In this document: positions 63,414 to 64,000 of the stretch, piece by piece
Position numbering within the stretch: the stretch's first letter is position 1
How the letters are laid out: each line of letters starts with the position of its first letter
DNA from: a virus
Length of the DNA stretch: 64,000 nucleotides
Virus record (IMG/VR): IMGVR_UViG_3300027844_001828
Coordinates: 1-64,000 of that record
Reading direction: 5' to 3' (one strand)
Made by a program: the position numbers and the translations under genes
The notes under the pieces: model-generated
Databases searched by the model: none
What the model saw: only the letters and a program-made list of their open reading frames with translations
What the model was told of the DNA's origin: nothing

Positions 63414-64000
63414 ATGTCTCAATATTGCAGAACTTCACTAACTATATCAGCAGAGATGATTAACCAGTATGTCGCCCAAGTCCTTGGCATTACCAGTTTA
63501 GACTTGGAAGGGACAGAACAGGAAAAGTCTGATCTGGAGAAGCAAATAGAAAGACTTATTGAAGCTTTTGCAACAGAGAGGGATGTCTCACCTACAAGGG
63601 TCACCACGAGAAGAGCCTTGAGAGAAGAATTCGTAAATAAATACGCCGCCAGTCTTGGGATGTTAACCGCTGATTTAGATGAGAAACTTCGAGAGATATC
63701 ACGAGATACGCCGCCAACCCTTATGGATTTGTTAAATACATATGCGCAAGGTAAGGGCGTCCCATTGGAATGTTTTTATGATCCCAACGGAATCACAGAT
63801 GAAAACTTTGCGCTTTGTGATGGGGCAGAAAAAGGAGCGTCTCAGACGGGGATGTATCATGGAACGTATTATGGGAACCTCAAAGAAACTGTGCAGAAGT
63901 CATCGCAATCTTCATTAACCGAAAACGATGAGGTTATTGATAAAGTATACCTTGCTATTCCACCATCAATCGGATCACAGATTTATGGACAGAGAATGCA
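63414..64000 (+). CDS. Hypothetical protein, 5' part (cut by window end)
   Basis: ATG 63414 with AAGGAG 7 bases before it opens a frame that runs off the right edge (195 residues visible). The visible part begins 'MSQYCRTSLTISAEMINQYV', has a helix-rich region with 'EKSDLEKQIERLIEAF', and later 'CFYDPNGITDENF' and 'VYLAIPPSIGSQIYG'. No family recognised. Being after a gap and a strong site, it begins a new transcription unit, perhaps of virion genes. Confidence 0.65.
   Translation, partial: MSQYCRTSLTISAEMINQYVAQVLGITSLDLEGTEQEKSDLEKQIERLIEAFATERDVSPTRVTTRRALREEFVNKYAASLGMLTADLDEKLREISRDTPPTLMDLLNTYAQGKGVPLECFYDPNGITDENFALCDGAEKGASQTGMYHGTYYGNLKETVQKSSQSSLTENDEVIDKVYLAIPPSIGSQIYGQRM

Overview
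The window looks like a contiguous part of the genome of a large tailed double-stranded DNA phage (or a prophage). All of the roughly 45 genes I accept read on the + strand, with almost no space between them and many stop/start overlaps. A block of very large virion proteins is followed by a full set of replication, nucleotide and transcription genes. I see no tRNA, rRNA, insertion sequence or CRISPR array. I also see no DNA polymerase, large terminase, portal, major capsid or lysis gene here, so those should lie outside the window. The host cannot be named. The sigma factor resembles the SigH type of Firmicutes and several ribosome binding sites are strong AGGAGG-like sites, which hints at, but does not prove, a Gram-positive-like host.

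Region 1 (1-31184) is the tail and adhesion module. It starts with the 3' end of a gene that enters from the left (possibly a tape-measure or neighbouring tail protein). Then come a 1306-aa tail protein, a probable tail hub protein, a small protein and four giant proteins of 1183 to 2759 aa. The giants carry NHL-like propeller repeats, Asp-box (sialidase-type) repeats, HxH motifs, Ig-like segments, von Willebrand A-like segments and Ser/Cys-rich linkers. The order is the one usual for distal tail genes.

Region 2 (31199-37733) holds two glycosyltransferases (GT4-like and GT2-like), a tandem calcineurin-type phosphoesterase and a zinc metallopeptidase-like protein. They may modify virion or host surface sugars and process proteins.

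Region 3 (37816-51648) follows promoter P1. It encodes an SF2 helicase, an unknown protein, a degenerate AAA+ protein that could be a helicase loader, a DnaB-like helicase and a stand-alone primase zinc domain. Further along are a dCMP deaminase, a sugar (heptose-type) kinase, a ClpA-like AAA+ protein with an inactivated second ATPase domain, and several small unknown proteins.

Region 4 (51706-55503) follows promoter P2 and encodes a 5'-3' exonuclease, topoisomerase I and a tail-tube-like protein. Region 5 (55596 to the end) follows promoter P3. It encodes a DnaX clamp-loader ATPase, a SigH-like sigma factor, a beta sliding clamp, a delta clamp-loader subunit and a RuvC-like resolvase. It then runs through small genes towards a possible small terminase and a gene cut by the window end.

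The most interesting point is in region 5. The sigma gene lies between the clamp-loader and clamp genes, and its product ends in QLALFE, which matches the bacterial beta-clamp binding motif QL[S/D]LF. This suggests a sigma factor activated by the replication clamp, like the gp55/gp45 late-transcription system of phage T4 but apparently built from bacterial-type parts. P1, P2 and P3 share TTGCAA-N16-TATA(A/T)T, and P2 and P3 also share a 10-base ribosome-binding leader, so they look like one repeated regulatory cassette.
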